This document shows, in pieces, positions 18,799-26,661 of a DNA stretch of 64,000 nt. The stretch comes from Polaribacter huanghezhanensis (GTDB lineage Bacteria > Bacteroidota > Bacteroidia > Flavobacteriales > Flavobacteriaceae), in contig NZ_CP128595.1 in the NCBI RefSeq assembly GCF_030444335.1, positions 868,001-932,000 of the forward strand. Reading direction: 5' to 3'. The notes beneath the pieces were generated by a model. The model ran no database searches, was not told the origin of the DNA, and was given only the letters and a program-made list of their open reading frames with translations. The number at the start of each line of letters is the position of its first letter. The stretch's first letter is position 1. A program made the translations under genes and the position numbers.

Positions 18799-18810
18799 GT
18801 TTTAATTAAA

Positions 18811-18841
18811 AATGTCATTTCGAGCGGAGTCGATAAATCTT
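18811..18841 (+). repeat. Dispersed intergenic repeat fragment (TCATTTCGAGCGGAGTCGA type)
   Basis: The stretch contains GTCATTTCGAGCGGAGTCGA followed by TAAATCTT. I know near-identical short sequences as frequent intergenic repeats in Flavobacteriia genomes. It is more GC-rich than its surroundings and sits in the 69-base pgk-AKR gap. It has no obvious hairpin tail, so it is probably a partial copy. Confidence 0.6.
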
Positions 18842-18867
18842 CAAAAAAAATATTATTTAGAAAAAAA

Positions 18868-19905
18868 ATGAAATACACAACACTACCAAATTCAGATATA
18901 AAGGTTTCTAAAATTTGCTTAGGAACCATGACTTGGGGTCAACAAAACACAGAACAAGAAGGTCACGAACAAATGGATTATGCTTTAGAAAAAGGAATTA
19001 ATTTCTTTGATGTAGCAGAATTATATCCAATTCCGGCAAGAGCAGAAACGTACGGATCCACTGAAAAAATTATTGGTTCTTGGTTTCAAAAAACAGGCAA
19101 TAGAGATAAAGTTGTGTTGGCGTCAAAAATTGCTGGTTGGGGTACTTATACTACACATATTAGAAAAGATGGTTTTAGTAAAAGAGGCATTAAAGAAGCG
19201 GTTGAAAACAGCTTAAAAAGATTGCAAACAGATTATATTGATTTGTATCAATTGCATTGGCCAGAAAGAGCCGCAAACTGTTTTGGCGTTAGAGATTATC
19301 CTTATAAAAATCATACTGAGCGATACGAAAATCATTTAGAAATTTTAGAAACATTACAAGGTCTTATCAAAGAAGGGAAAATTCTTAAAATCGGATTATC
19401 AAACGAAACTCCTTGGGGAACAATGCAGTATTTACAAACTGCAAAAGACAACAATTTACCAAGAATGTCTACCATTCAAAATTCATATTCGTTAATCCAC
19501 AGAGCCTATGAATACGGAATGTCTGAAGTTTCTTTGAGAGAAAATATTGGTTTATTAGTCTATTCTCCACTTGCTTTTGGAGTGCTTTCGGGCAAATATG
19601 TTGGAGGAAAAAAACCATCAGACGCTCGTGTAACATTGTTTCCCAATTACAATAGATATTCTTCTCCGCAATCAGAAAAAGCGGTGTTAGAATATCAAAA
19701 AATTGCTAATAAAAATGGATTGTCTTTGGTAGAAATGTCGTTGGCTTTTGTAAATCAGTTGCCTTTTGTAACGAGCAATATTATTGGTGCTACAAAAATG
19801 AGTCAGTTAAAAGAAAATATCAACAGCATCAATATTGATTTGTCAGAAGAAATTATAAATGAAATAAACGAGGTTCATAAGATAATGCCAAATCCGGCAC
19901 CATAA
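18868..19905 (+). CDS. NADP(H)-dependent aldo-keto reductase (Tas-like)
   Basis: A 345-residue TIM-barrel oxidoreductase that aligns along its length with E. coli Tas (346 residues). The start is MKYTTLPNSDIKVSKICLGT, and MTWGQQNTEQEGHEQMDYA follows. FFDVAELYPIPARAETYGST contains the catalytic Asp and Tyr of the AKR tetrad. LQTDYIDLYQLHWPERAANCFG and LKIGLSNETPWGTMQYL follow, with a C-terminal IIGATKMSQLKENI for cofactor binding. The substrate is unknown; Tas itself was found as a suppressor of tyrosine auxotrophy. A strong terminator begins two bases after the stop. Confidence 0.93.
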   Translation: MKYTTLPNSDIKVSKICLGTMTWGQQNTEQEGHEQMDYALEKGINFFDVAELYPIPARAETYGSTEKIIGSWFQKTGNRDKVVLASKIAGWGTYTTHIRKDGFSKRGIKEAVENSLKRLQTDYIDLYQLHWPERAANCFGVRDYPYKNHTERYENHLEILETLQGLIKEGKILKIGLSNETPWGTMQYLQTAKDNNLPRMSTIQNSYSLIHRAYEYGMSEVSLRENIGLLVYSPLAFGVLSGKYVGGKKPSDARVTLFPNYNRYSSPQSEKAVLEYQKIANKNGLSLVEMSLAFVNQLPFVTSNIIGATKMSQLKENINSINIDLSEEIINEINEVHKIMPNPAP

Positions 19906-19906
19906 C

Positions 19907-19940
19907 AAAAAAAGAGGTTGCTTTTGCAACCTCTTTTTTT
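19907..19940. terminator. Bidirectional terminator between AKR and trpS
   Basis: A 15-bp perfect stem (arms 19907... AGAGGTTGC and GCAACCTCT ...19940) around TTTT, flanked by A7 and T7. The last T is also part of the trpS stop codon, so the hairpin serves both convergent genes. Confidence 0.92.
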
Positions 19941-20908
19941 TAGTACCCTATTTTAGAACGAACTCTTTTTAAAACTCCAGCGGCAACTTTCCGTGCCTTG
20001 TCTGCTCCAATTGCTAAAGCTTCGTCTAGTTCGTGTAAGTTGTTCATATAATGATTGTATTTTTCTCTTTCTGTAGCAAATTTTTCTACAATCAATTCGT
20101 ACAAGGCTTGTTTCGCATGTCCATAACCATAATTTCCGCCTACATAATTTGCTCTCATTTTTGCAATTTCTTCTTCAGAAGCTAAGAGTTTGTAAAGCGC
20201 AAAAACGTTATCCGTTTCAGGGTTTTTAGGTTCTTCAAGCGGAGTGCTATCCGTTTGGATTGCCATAATTTGTTTGCGTAATTTTTTATCATTTAAAAAA
20301 ATATTGATAAAATTATTGCGCGATTTACTCATTTTTTCTCCGTCTGTTCCGGGAATTAGTTTTGTGTCTTCGCTTATTTTTGCGTCTGGTAAAATCAGCG
20401 TTTCACCAACAATATTGTTAAACCTACTTGCAACATCTCTTGTCATTTCTATATGCTGTAACTGATCTTTTCCAACCGGAACTATTTCTGCATCATACAA
20501 TAAAATATCTGCCGCCATCAACATTGGATAGGTAAATAAACCAGCATTTACATCTTCTAATCGATCTGCTTTATCTTTAAAGCTGTGTGCTAACGTTAAC
20601 CGTTGAAAAGGGAAAAAACAACTCAAATACCAAGACAATTCTGTTACTTCTGGCACATCACTTTGTCTGTAAAAAACAGTAGAATTTACATCTAATCCGC
20701 AAGCAAGCCAAGTAGCCGCAACACTGTATGTATTTTCTTTTAAGGTTTTTGCATCTTTTATTTGTGTTAAAGAATGCATGTCTGCAATAAATAAAAAGGT
20801 TTCTTCTTTGGCTTCTTTAGCCATTTGTATTGCAGGTAAAATAGCCCCTAATAAATTTCCTAAATGTGGTGTTCCTGTACTTTGTACGCCAGTTAAAACT
20901 CTTGACAT
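19940..20908 (-). CDS. trpS: Tryptophanyl-tRNA synthetase
   Basis: Charges tRNA-Trp. The 322-residue length is normal for the bacterial enzyme. The HIGH-type motif is GVQSTGTPHLGNLLGAI (TPHLGNL at 13-19) and the KMSKS motif is GEKMSKSRNNF. FLFIADMHSLTQ, SVFYRQSDVPEVTELSWYLS-type sequence and VPVGKDQLQHIEMTRDVA are family blocks. The ATG at 20908 fits the family start MSRVLTGVQ. A -33/-7 promoter lies just upstream and the shared terminator lies at the 3' end. Confidence 0.98.
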   Translation of the reverse strand: MSRVLTGVQSTGTPHLGNLLGAILPAIQMAKEAKEETFLFIADMHSLTQIKDAKTLKENTYSVAATWLACGLDVNSTVFYRQSDVPEVTELSWYLSCFFPFQRLTLAHSFKDKADRLEDVNAGLFTYPMLMAADILLYDAEIVPVGKDQLQHIEMTRDVASRFNNIVGETLILPDAKISEDTKLIPGTDGEKMSKSRNNFINIFLNDKKLRKQIMAIQTDSTPLEEPKNPETDNVFALYKLLASEEEIAKMRANYVGGNYGYGHAKQALYELIVEKFATEREKYNHYMNNLHELDEALAIGADKARKVAAGVLKRVRSKIGY

Positions 20909-20941
20909 TAATTTGTGTTTAAATAATTTTTAAATCTAAAG

Positions 20942-20972
20942 CAAAAATACAGTTTTAATAAAGAAAACCCAA
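20942..20972 (-). promoter_or_regulatory. Predicted trpS promoter
   Basis: Reverse strand: TTG (20972-20970), 20 bases, TATTTTTG (20949-20942), then the ATG 34 bases downstream. Boxes and spacing fit the Bacteroidota consensus. Confidence 0.7.
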
Positions 20973-20988
20973 TAAGAATATTAATTAC

Positions 20989-20996
20989 TACATTTG
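20989..20996 (+). promoter_or_regulatory. Predicted plsC -7 box at the start codon
   Basis: TACATTTG matches the -7 consensus; its final G is seven bases before the A of the plsC ATG. No TTG -33 box is at the usual distance. A leaderless or near-leaderless mRNA is expected. Confidence 0.5.
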
Positions 20997-21002
20997 GCGA
21001 TT

Positions 21003-21764
21003 ATGGAATTCTTTAAAAATAGTTTACGTGCAATTTGGCGCGTTTGGTTTTACGTTTTTTTTGGAGCATCGTTACTTTTAATGATGCCATTTTTATTTAT
21101 ACTAACCTTTAGTGAAAGCCAATATTCTTTTTTATATAAAATTATTAGAGCGTTTTCTAAAACATTAATTTTTGTAATGGGTTTTCGGTTACAAAAACAA
21201 ATAGAAGAACCGTTAGACTTAACACAGAGTTATATGTTTTGTCCAAACCACACTTCAATGTTAGATCCATTTATTTTAATCAGTATGGTTAAAAAACCGA
21301 TTGTTTTTGTAGGAAAAGCAGAGCTTAAAAAGATTCCTGTTTTTGGATATTTTTACAAACGTATTTGTATTTTGGTTGATAGAGGCAGTCAAAAAAGTAG
21401 AAAAGAAGTTTATTTTAGCGCAAAAAGACGGTTAAAAAACGGTGCAAGCGTTGCAATTTTTCCTGAAGGATTAGTACCAACAGAAGATGTTGTTTTAAGT
21501 CCGTTTAAAAACGGCGCGTTTAGCTTAGCAATTGAACATCAAATACCGATTGTACCTGCAACATATTTTGATTGTAAACGTTTATTTTCTTGGACGTATT
21601 TTAAAGGAAAACCAGGAACGATTAGAATTAAACAACACAAACCAATACATACGAAAGGTTTAGATAAAAAAAGTTTGAAAGAGATTAAAGAACAAACATT
21701 TACTGTTTTGTTTAACGAATTGTCTAATGATGTGGAATATATGAAAGATACAAAAGGATTTTAA
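21003..21764 (+). CDS. plsC: 1-acyl-sn-glycerol-3-phosphate acyltransferase
   Basis: A membrane-associated acyltransferase that converts lysophosphatidic acid to phosphatidic acid. It has 253 residues from the ATG at 21003; the TTG nine bases upstream is part of a promoter box. An N-terminal membrane helix (FYVFFGASLLLMMPFLFILT) is followed by the catalytic HX4D motif NHTSMLD (His83, Asp88). The block FPEGLVP (153-159) binds the glycerol phosphate. IPIVPATYFDCKRL is the usual fourth block. A hemolysin-III-family gene follows after four bases, suggesting co-transcription. Confidence 0.92.
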   Translation: MEFFKNSLRAIWRVWFYVFFGASLLLMMPFLFILTFSESQYSFLYKIIRAFSKTLIFVMGFRLQKQIEEPLDLTQSYMFCPNHTSMLDPFILISMVKKPIVFVGKAELKKIPVFGYFYKRICILVDRGSQKSRKEVYFSAKRRLKNGASVAIFPEGLVPTEDVVLSPFKNGAFSLAIEHQIPIVPATYFDCKRLFSWTYFKGKPGTIRIKQHKPIHTKGLDKKSLKEIKEQTFTVLFNELSNDVEYMKDTKGF

Positions 21765-21768
21765 AAAA

Positions 21769-22407
21769 ATGATAAAAGAAGCACGGAGATATAGCGACAA
21801 AGAAGAAAAAATTAATATTGCTACGCATGCTTTTGGGTTGGTTTTAAGCATCATTGCATTTCCTTTTCTAGTTTTAAAATCATTGTATTTTGATGGTTTT
21901 TGGAAACCTTTTAGTGTGCTTATTTTCGGAATGAGTTTAATTATTTTGTACGCCGCATCTACATTATATCATTCAGCAAAAAAACAAAAACTTAGAAATC
22001 GGTTAAACATTTTTGATCATTCAGCAATCTATGTTTTAATTGCAGGAACTTATACGCCTTTTACACTAATTACTTTAGAAGGAAAAATAGGCTGGGTTAT
22101 TTTTGGATTAACTTGGTTATTTGCCTTAATAGGAATTATTTTAAAGCTTTTTTTTATTGGAAGATTCGATAAATTATCAACGATAATGTATGTGTTGATG
22201 GGTTGGCAAATTGTTTTTGCTATTTCTCCTTTACTAGAAAAATTATCTTCAGAAGGATTATTTTGGTTGTTTGCTGGCGGTGTGTTTTATACAATTGGCG
22301 CACTATTATATTCTATAAAAAAGATTCCTTTTAACCACGCAATTTTCCATTTTTTTGTTCTTGGCGGAAGTTTATCTCATTTTATTTCAATTTATTTTTA
22401 TATTTAA
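21769..22407 (+). CDS. Hemolysin III family membrane protein (PAQR-like)
   Basis: A 212-residue seven-helix membrane protein. The N-terminal EEKINIATHAFGLVLSIIAF, the SxxxHxxx block AASTLYHSAKK and FDHSAIYVLIAGTYTPF are signatures of the YqfA/hemolysin III family. A third His cluster lies in FNHAIFHFFVLGGSLSHF. The conserved Ser and His residues resemble the metal site of PAQR receptors/alkaline-ceramidase-like hydrolases. Hemolytic activity is not implied. It probably shares the plsC transcript. Confidence 0.9.
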   Translation: MIKEARRYSDKEEKINIATHAFGLVLSIIAFPFLVLKSLYFDGFWKPFSVLIFGMSLIILYAASTLYHSAKKQKLRNRLNIFDHSAIYVLIAGTYTPFTLITLEGKIGWVIFGLTWLFALIGIILKLFFIGRFDKLSTIMYVLMGWQIVFAISPLLEKLSSEGLFWLFAGGVFYTIGALLYSIKKIPFNHAIFHFFVLGGSLSHFISIYFYI

Positions 22408-22508
22408 TTCAGTTTTTAGAATATTTTTTTAGCAATAAATTAAAAAAGCTTATAAAAACTAAAAATAAATTCAAAAAAATAAGATTTTTTTTAAAATAAA
22501 TGGAATAG

Positions 22509-22540
22509 TTTGTTATTCAGTAAAAAGCAAGTTATATTTG
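22509..22540 (+). promoter_or_regulatory. Intergenic promoter driving a predicted small RNA
   Basis: TTTG (22509-22512), 20 bases, TATATTTG (22533-22540): a full consensus Bacteroidota promoter with no annotated gene directly downstream on this strand. A terminator follows about 100 bases later. Confidence 0.7.
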
Positions 22541-22544
22541 TCGT

Positions 22545-22650
22545 CTTAAATGACAAAACAATTTTTGTTGTTGTTGCGTTTAAGGTAAATAAATCTTATT
22601 TAGGGGGTAGGTTTATTAAATTTCCTCGAACTTTTGTTCGAGGTTTTTTA
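22545..22650 (+). ncRNA. Predicted ~105-nt small transcript with Leu-rich mini-ORF
   Basis: The boundaries are inferred from the consensus promoter at 22509-22540 and the hairpin terminator ending in a T-run near 22649. Inside, an ATG at 22550 opens a 12-codon reading frame (MTKQFLLLLRLR, TAA at 22586-22588) with four consecutive TTG leucine codons. A G-rich AGGGGGTAGG element lies at about 22602-22611. No same-strand gene follows for more than 500 bases, so this looks like a free-standing small RNA or tiny peptide gene rather than an attenuator. The exact ends are approximate. It could belong to an Rfam Bacteroidota family that I cannot test here. Confidence 0.55.
22624..22649 (+). terminator. 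Terminator of the predicted small RNA
   Basis: CCTCGAAC (22624-22631), TTTT, GTTCGAGG (22636-22643), then TTTTTT. The T-run overlaps the stop codon of the convergent CYTH gene. Confidence 0.88.
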
Positions 22651-23121
22651 TGCCCAAAAACAAAAAGGAGATTTACTAAGAGAAGAATTATAATACTTTA
22701 GTTCTCCTGTAACTTCTTTGCCTAACCAACTAGGTTTTGAAAAAGATTCATCTTCTGTAGTCAATTCAATTTCTGCAATTATTAAACCAGAATTAGCACC
22801 AAAAAATTCATCAACTTCAAAAACACGATTGCCTTCTTTGATATAATATCGACATTTTTCTATCGCTGTTTTTTCTGTTAAAAGCATTAACTTTTCTGCT
22901 TCTAAAAGCGGAATTTCTTTTTCCCATTCAAACCGAATTGTACCTGCATTATTTGATTTTCCTTTAATCGTTAAAAAGGCTTTGTCTTCTATAATTCTTA
23001 CTCGAACGGTTCTTTCTTTATCAGAATTTAAAAACCCCTGTTTTATCTGCTTTTTTTGAAAAGCTTTTGATTTAAAAGAATCGTTTTTTACTAAAAATTT
23101 TCTTTCTATTTCTAGATTCAT
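22648..23121 (-). CDS. CYTH domain protein (triphosphatase-like)
   Basis: A 157-residue single-domain CYTH protein. The signature EIERKFLV (3/4-11) opens the protein, and GFLNSDKERTVRVRI supplies the basic pair. The strands AFLTIKGKS and IRFEWEKEI follow, with EVDEFFGANSGLIIAEIELTTEDE giving the acidic metal-binding residues. WLGKEVTGELKYYNSSLSK closes the tunnel. Such proteins hydrolyse inorganic triphosphate or thiamine triphosphate; the actual substrate is not evident. Its 3' end overlaps the T-run of the convergent small-RNA terminator. Confidence 0.93.
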   Translation of the reverse strand: MNLEIERKFLVKNDSFKSKAFQKKQIKQGFLNSDKERTVRVRIIEDKAFLTIKGKSNNAGTIRFEWEKEIPLLEAEKLMLLTEKTAIEKCRYYIKEGNRVFEVDEFFGANSGLIIAEIELTTEDESFSKPSWLGKEVTGELKYYNSSLSKSPFCFWA

Positions 23122-23184
23122 TTATTTGCCGTTAATAATTGTACTAATGTATTGTTTTTTATCGTTATTGTTACAATTATTGGA

Positions 23185-23192
23185 TATCTTTG
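23185..23192 (+). promoter_or_regulatory. Predicted -7 box for porZ-recO
   Basis: TATCTTTG, 20 bases before the porZ ATG. The nearest TTG is only 14 bases upstream (23168-23170), shorter than the usual spacing. Confidence 0.5.
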
Positions 23193-23212
23193 AAATATAA
23201 AAACACTTCTTT

Positions 23213-25561
23213 ATGAAGAAATTTTTTTTCTTTTTTTTTCTTTTAATTCCTTTTTTTTCTTTTTCTCAAACAGATTATAGCAATCGTTGGGAGGATTTCT
23301 TTTCGTACAATACTGTAAAAGATTTTATTACTGTAAACGATAAAATTTATGCTCTTACAGACAATGCTGTTTTTGTGTATGATACAAACTCTAAAGCCAT
23401 CGAAAAACGATCTTCAATCAATGGTTTTTCTGGAGAAACTACATCTGCAATTCACTTTAATACATCTAACAGAAGGCTTGTAATTGGTTATAAAAATGGA
23501 TTGATTGAGATTTTAAACGAAGACGGAACCATTAAAATTTCTGCAGATATTGTTCATTTTAATCAGTCTGGAGAAAAACGAATTAATCATATTTCTGAAC
23601 TCAATAACAAACTATTTTCTGAACTCAATAACAAACTATACATTTCTACTCCTTTTGCAATTGTGGTTTACGATATTGATAAACTAGAATTTGGAGACAC
23701 CTATTTTATTGGTGCAAATTCTACTTCTGTAAATATTAATCAAACATTAATTACAAACAATCAAATTTATGCGGCAACAGAAAACGGAATTTACGTTGCC
23801 AATTTGTCGAACCCTAATTTGATAGATTTTAATAATTGGGAACTTTTATTTACTGGGAATTATACAAATATTATCCGGTTTAATGCCTTAATTTATGCAT
23901 CAATTGGTACTGATTTAGTTCAAATAAATGGATCAAACTCAACCGTAGTAAAAACATTTCCGAATACTATTAAAAAACTGAAAAGTAACGGACAAAATTT
24001 AATTGTTACCTTTAATCAAGAAGCAACAGTTTTAAATATAAATATGAATGAAGTTTATAAAAGTACACCAACTGTTACTTATAACTTTACTCTTAATAAC
24101 GCTTCATCACTGGGTACTAATTTATTGTTAGCAACCAACGAATATGGAATTTTACAAATTCCGATTTCTGGAAATCAAACTTTTACAGAAATTCATCCAA
24201 AAGGACCTCTTTCTAACAGTGTTTTTTCGATGGATGCTTTAAAAAATAATATTTGGTTTGTGTATGGCGGTTATACATCAGCATATGTGCCAACAGGAAA
24301 TTTAAAAGGGTTTAGTCATTATAACGGATCAGAATGGAAAAACACCGCGTTTACAAATGCTTTTCCTGTTTTAGATTTAGTAAGTGTCACCATAGATCCG
24401 AATCATGATAACAGAGCCTTTTTAAGTTCTTTTGCAGAAACATCTTCAGGAAATATTTTATCTGGTGGCGGATTGTTAGAGGTTATAGATGATCAAATTG
24501 TTAATTTTTACAATTCACAAAACAGTCCTTTAGAAGACCTTTATCCAAACGATCCAAATAATATTACAACTAGAGTTAGCGGAACTGTTTTTGATGCTCA
24601 GGGAAATCTTTGGATTACAGACGTACTTGCTTCAAAAAAGCTTAAAAAACTTTCTTCTGGCGATACATGGAAAAGTTTTGATTTAAGAAACATACAAACC
24701 AATAGCGCCCAAGAATTAAACACGATTAAGATTGATAAATCGAATAGTTTATGGATGGGAACAAGAAGAAATGGAGCTTATGTTTTTAACGAAACGGGAA
24801 ATAGAAAAAGAGCGTTAACTACGGAGTCGACAAAAGGAAGTTTACCACACGCTAATGTGAGAACAATTGCTGTTGATAGAAACAATAAAATTTGGATTGG
24901 AACACAATCTGGGTTGGCGGTTTTTTATAACGCAAACGGCATTTTTGATGCATCCATTTACGATGCAGAACCTGTAATTATTTTAGATGACGGAATTCCG
25001 AAAAAACTCTTAGGAAATCAGACAATCAATTCAATTGCTGTTGATGGCGCAGATAATAAATGGTTTGGAACAGACAATGGCGGTGTTTTATATACAAATC
25101 CGAGCGGACAAAAAACACTGGCTAGTTTTAACAAAGACAACTCTCCGTTGCCGTCTAATAGAATATTAAATATTAGCGTAGATGTTACTAACGGAAAAGT
25201 ATATTTTGCTACAGATAAAGGTGTAGTTGCTTACAATAGTAATGTTGCACGTTTTGGAGAAACGTTAGAGCAAGTATATGCGTATCCTAATCCGGCGTTA
25301 AAAAAGCATCAAACAATTACCATTGATGGAAAAAATGGAAATCATTTACCAAAAGGAACCAATGTTAAGATTTTAGATGTTGCTGGTAATTTGGTGTATG
25401 AAACCAATGTGGTTGAAGGACAAGAAATTCAAGGCGGAAAAGTGGTTTGGAACAAAACCAATTTGGCAGGTAAAAAAGTAGCTTCTGGAATTTACATCGT
25501 GTTGCTTTCTAATGATGATGCTTCAGAAACGACTTCTACTAAAATTGCAATCATCAATTAA
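23213..25561 (+). CDS. porZ: PorZ-like type IX secretion protein (two-component-regulator beta-propellers, T9SS C-terminal domain)
   Basis: A 782-residue exported protein. The signal peptide is very Phe-rich and ends SFSQ. It has a family-typical start (YSNRWEDFFSYNTVKDFI). Repeated propeller blades such as IYALTDNAVFVYD follow, with LWMGTRRNGAYVFN, IWIGTQSGLAVFYN and KWFGTDNGGVLYTN later on. The C-terminal sorting domain begins at VYAYPNPALK and ends SGIYIVLLSNDDASETTSTK plus KIAIIN. Length, architecture and the direct junction to recO match PorZ, which in Porphyromonas delivers A-LPS to the sortase complex on the cell surface. A 24-bp tandem duplication adds eight residues near codon 130. 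Confidence 0.85.
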   Translation: MKKFFFFFFLLIPFFSFSQTDYSNRWEDFFSYNTVKDFITVNDKIYALTDNAVFVYDTNSKAIEKRSSINGFSGETTSAIHFNTSNRRLVIGYKNGLIEILNEDGTIKISADIVHFNQSGEKRINHISELNNKLFSELNNKLYISTPFAIVVYDIDKLEFGDTYFIGANSTSVNINQTLITNNQIYAATENGIYVANLSNPNLIDFNNWELLFTGNYTNIIRFNALIYASIGTDLVQINGSNSTVVKTFPNTIKKLKSNGQNLIVTFNQEATVLNINMNEVYKSTPTVTYNFTLNNASSLGTNLLLATNEYGILQIPISGNQTFTEIHPKGPLSNSVFSMDALKNNIWFVYGGYTSAYVPTGNLKGFSHYNGSEWKNTAFTNAFPVLDLVSVTIDPNHDNRAFLSSFAETSSGNILSGGGLLEVIDDQIVNFYNSQNSPLEDLYPNDPNNITTRVSGTVFDAQGNLWITDVLASKKLKKLSSGDTWKSFDLRNIQTNSAQELNTIKIDKSNSLWMGTRRNGAYVFNETGNRKRALTTESTKGSLPHANVRTIAVDRNNKIWIGTQSGLAVFYNANGIFDASIYDAEPVIILDDGIPKKLLGNQTINSIAVDGADNKWFGTDNGGVLYTNPSGQKTLASFNKDNSPLPSNRILNISVDVTNGKVYFATDKGVVAYNSNVARFGETLEQVYAYPNPALKKHQTITIDGKNGNHLPKGTNVKILDVAGNLVYETNVVEGQEIQGGKVVWNKTNLAGKKVASGIYIVLLSNDDASETTSTKIAIIN
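23592..23638 (+). repeat. 24-bp tandem duplication inside porZ
   Basis: Two identical 23-base copies (23592-23614 and 23616-23638) with a 24-base period, encoding SELNNKLF then SELNNKLY. The perfect identity at DNA level indicates a recent slippage or duplication. The frame is kept. Confidence 0.9.
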
Positions 25562-26283
25562 TGACTTTAATAAAAACAAAAGCAATTGTATTCAGTTCGT
25601 TAAAATACGGAGATACCAGTTTAATTGTTCGTTGTTTTACTTTAGAAGACGGATTAAGATCTTATTTATTAAAAGGTGTTTTAAGTGCTAAAAAAGGAAA
25701 AGTAAAACCCGCCTATTTTCAGCCGTTAACACAATTAAATATTGAGGCAAATCACAACAAGAAAGGAAGCTTAAATAGCATTCGGGAAGTTCATATTATA
25801 AATCCGTATAAGAATATCTATACCAATATTTTTAAGCAAACAATTGTGTTGTTTTTGTCCGAAATTTTAAGCAGCACCATACAGGAAGAAGAAGCTAACG
25901 AAGCCTTATTTTCTTTTTTAGAAACCTCTTTAATTTGGTTAGATACCAATGATAAAACATCAAATTTTCATTTACTTTTTTTATTAAACCTTACTAAGTT
26001 TTTAGGTTTTTATCCAGACACAACGCATAATAATCACACCTATTTTAATCTAATTGATGGCGTTTTTACAGAAACAACAACAGAAAAAGAAGTGGTTTAT
26101 GGAAGTGATTTAGTTCAGTTTAAAAAGTTGTTGGGAACAAATTTTGATGGTATAGAATCCATCAAATTTAATCAACAAGAAAGGCAACAAGTATTGCAAA
26201 CAATACTACGTTATTTTGAATTACAGTTAGATGGTTTTAGACAACCAAAATCTTTAAAAATATTAGAAACAGTATTTAATTAA
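25561..26283 (+). CDS. recO: DNA repair protein RecO
   Basis: A 240-residue RecF-pathway protein that binds SSB and ssDNA and helps load RecA. It has the N-terminal OB-fold pattern (TKAIVFSSLKYGDTSLIVRCFT, then GLRSYLLKGVL and KVKPAYFQPLTQLNI). The Bacteroidota helical C-terminal part (IVLFLSEILSSTIQEEE, LNLTKFLGFYPD) lacks the four-Cys zinc motif found in some other phyla. The ATG overlaps the porZ stop by one base (TAATG), the usual gene order in this phylum. Confidence 0.95.
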   Translation: MTLIKTKAIVFSSLKYGDTSLIVRCFTLEDGLRSYLLKGVLSAKKGKVKPAYFQPLTQLNIEANHNKKGSLNSIREVHIINPYKNIYTNIFKQTIVLFLSEILSSTIQEEEANEALFSFLETSLIWLDTNDKTSNFHLLFLLNLTKFLGFYPDTTHNNHTYFNLIDGVFTETTTEKEVVYGSDLVQFKKLLGTNFDGIESIKFNQQERQQVLQTILRYFELQLDGFRQPKSLKILETVFN

Positions 26284-26299
26284 CAAAGAAGCTTGTCTG

Positions 26300-26656
26300 T
26301 TATTTTTTAACCTTCAATCTTTTTCCATCAGCATCAAAGTTTTTCGCCAATATTTGTTCTGTTTTAATAACAGAAACGGCCAACGTTAGCAGTAAAAAAA
26401 CCATTGGTTGCCATGTAATTTCTACAGAAAAGAGAAACACAAAAAGGACCGAAAGCGCAAAAGAAATTGCGGCGTATTTAAGCAATGTTTTGTTAAAAAA
26501 AGTATTGGTAAAATGCCAAATTTCTTCATTTTTCATTGATTTGTTTGTTCTATATCCATAAAAGTTATTTATTTTTTTTGGTGGGAAAAAATAAAACACA
26601 ATGCTAAAGAAAAGCAATAAACCATTGACAGAAATTACATAAATATACGGATTCAT
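26300..26656 (-). CDS. SdpI family membrane protein
   Basis: A 118-residue membrane protein with three hydrophobic helices. The hallmark of SdpI/YhfL proteins is visible as FYGYRTNKSMKNEEIWHFTN, directly after the first helix (VISVNGLLLFFSIVFYF). In Bacillus, SdpI is the immunity protein against the SdpC toxin; most other members have no known role. No toxin-like gene is adjacent. It lies 5 bases downstream of the tesB stop, so it is probably co-transcribed with tesB. Confidence 0.88.
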   Translation of the reverse strand: MNPYIYVISVNGLLLFFSIVFYFFPPKKINNFYGYRTNKSMKNEEIWHFTNTFFNKTLLKYAAISFALSVLFVFLFSVEITWQPMVFLLLTLAVSVIKTEQILAKNFDADGKRLKVKK

Positions 26657-26661
26657 AAGTA

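Noticed and set aside
22510-22701. A 63-codon forward open frame over the small-RNA region
   Set aside because: It runs through the promoter, the terminator hairpin and the start of the convergent CYTH gene; the composition is not protein-like.
26300-26656. SdpI-family gene as part of a toxin-immunity system
   Set aside because: No SdpC- or toxin-like gene is adjacent; it follows tesB, and most SdpI homologues are not immunity genes.
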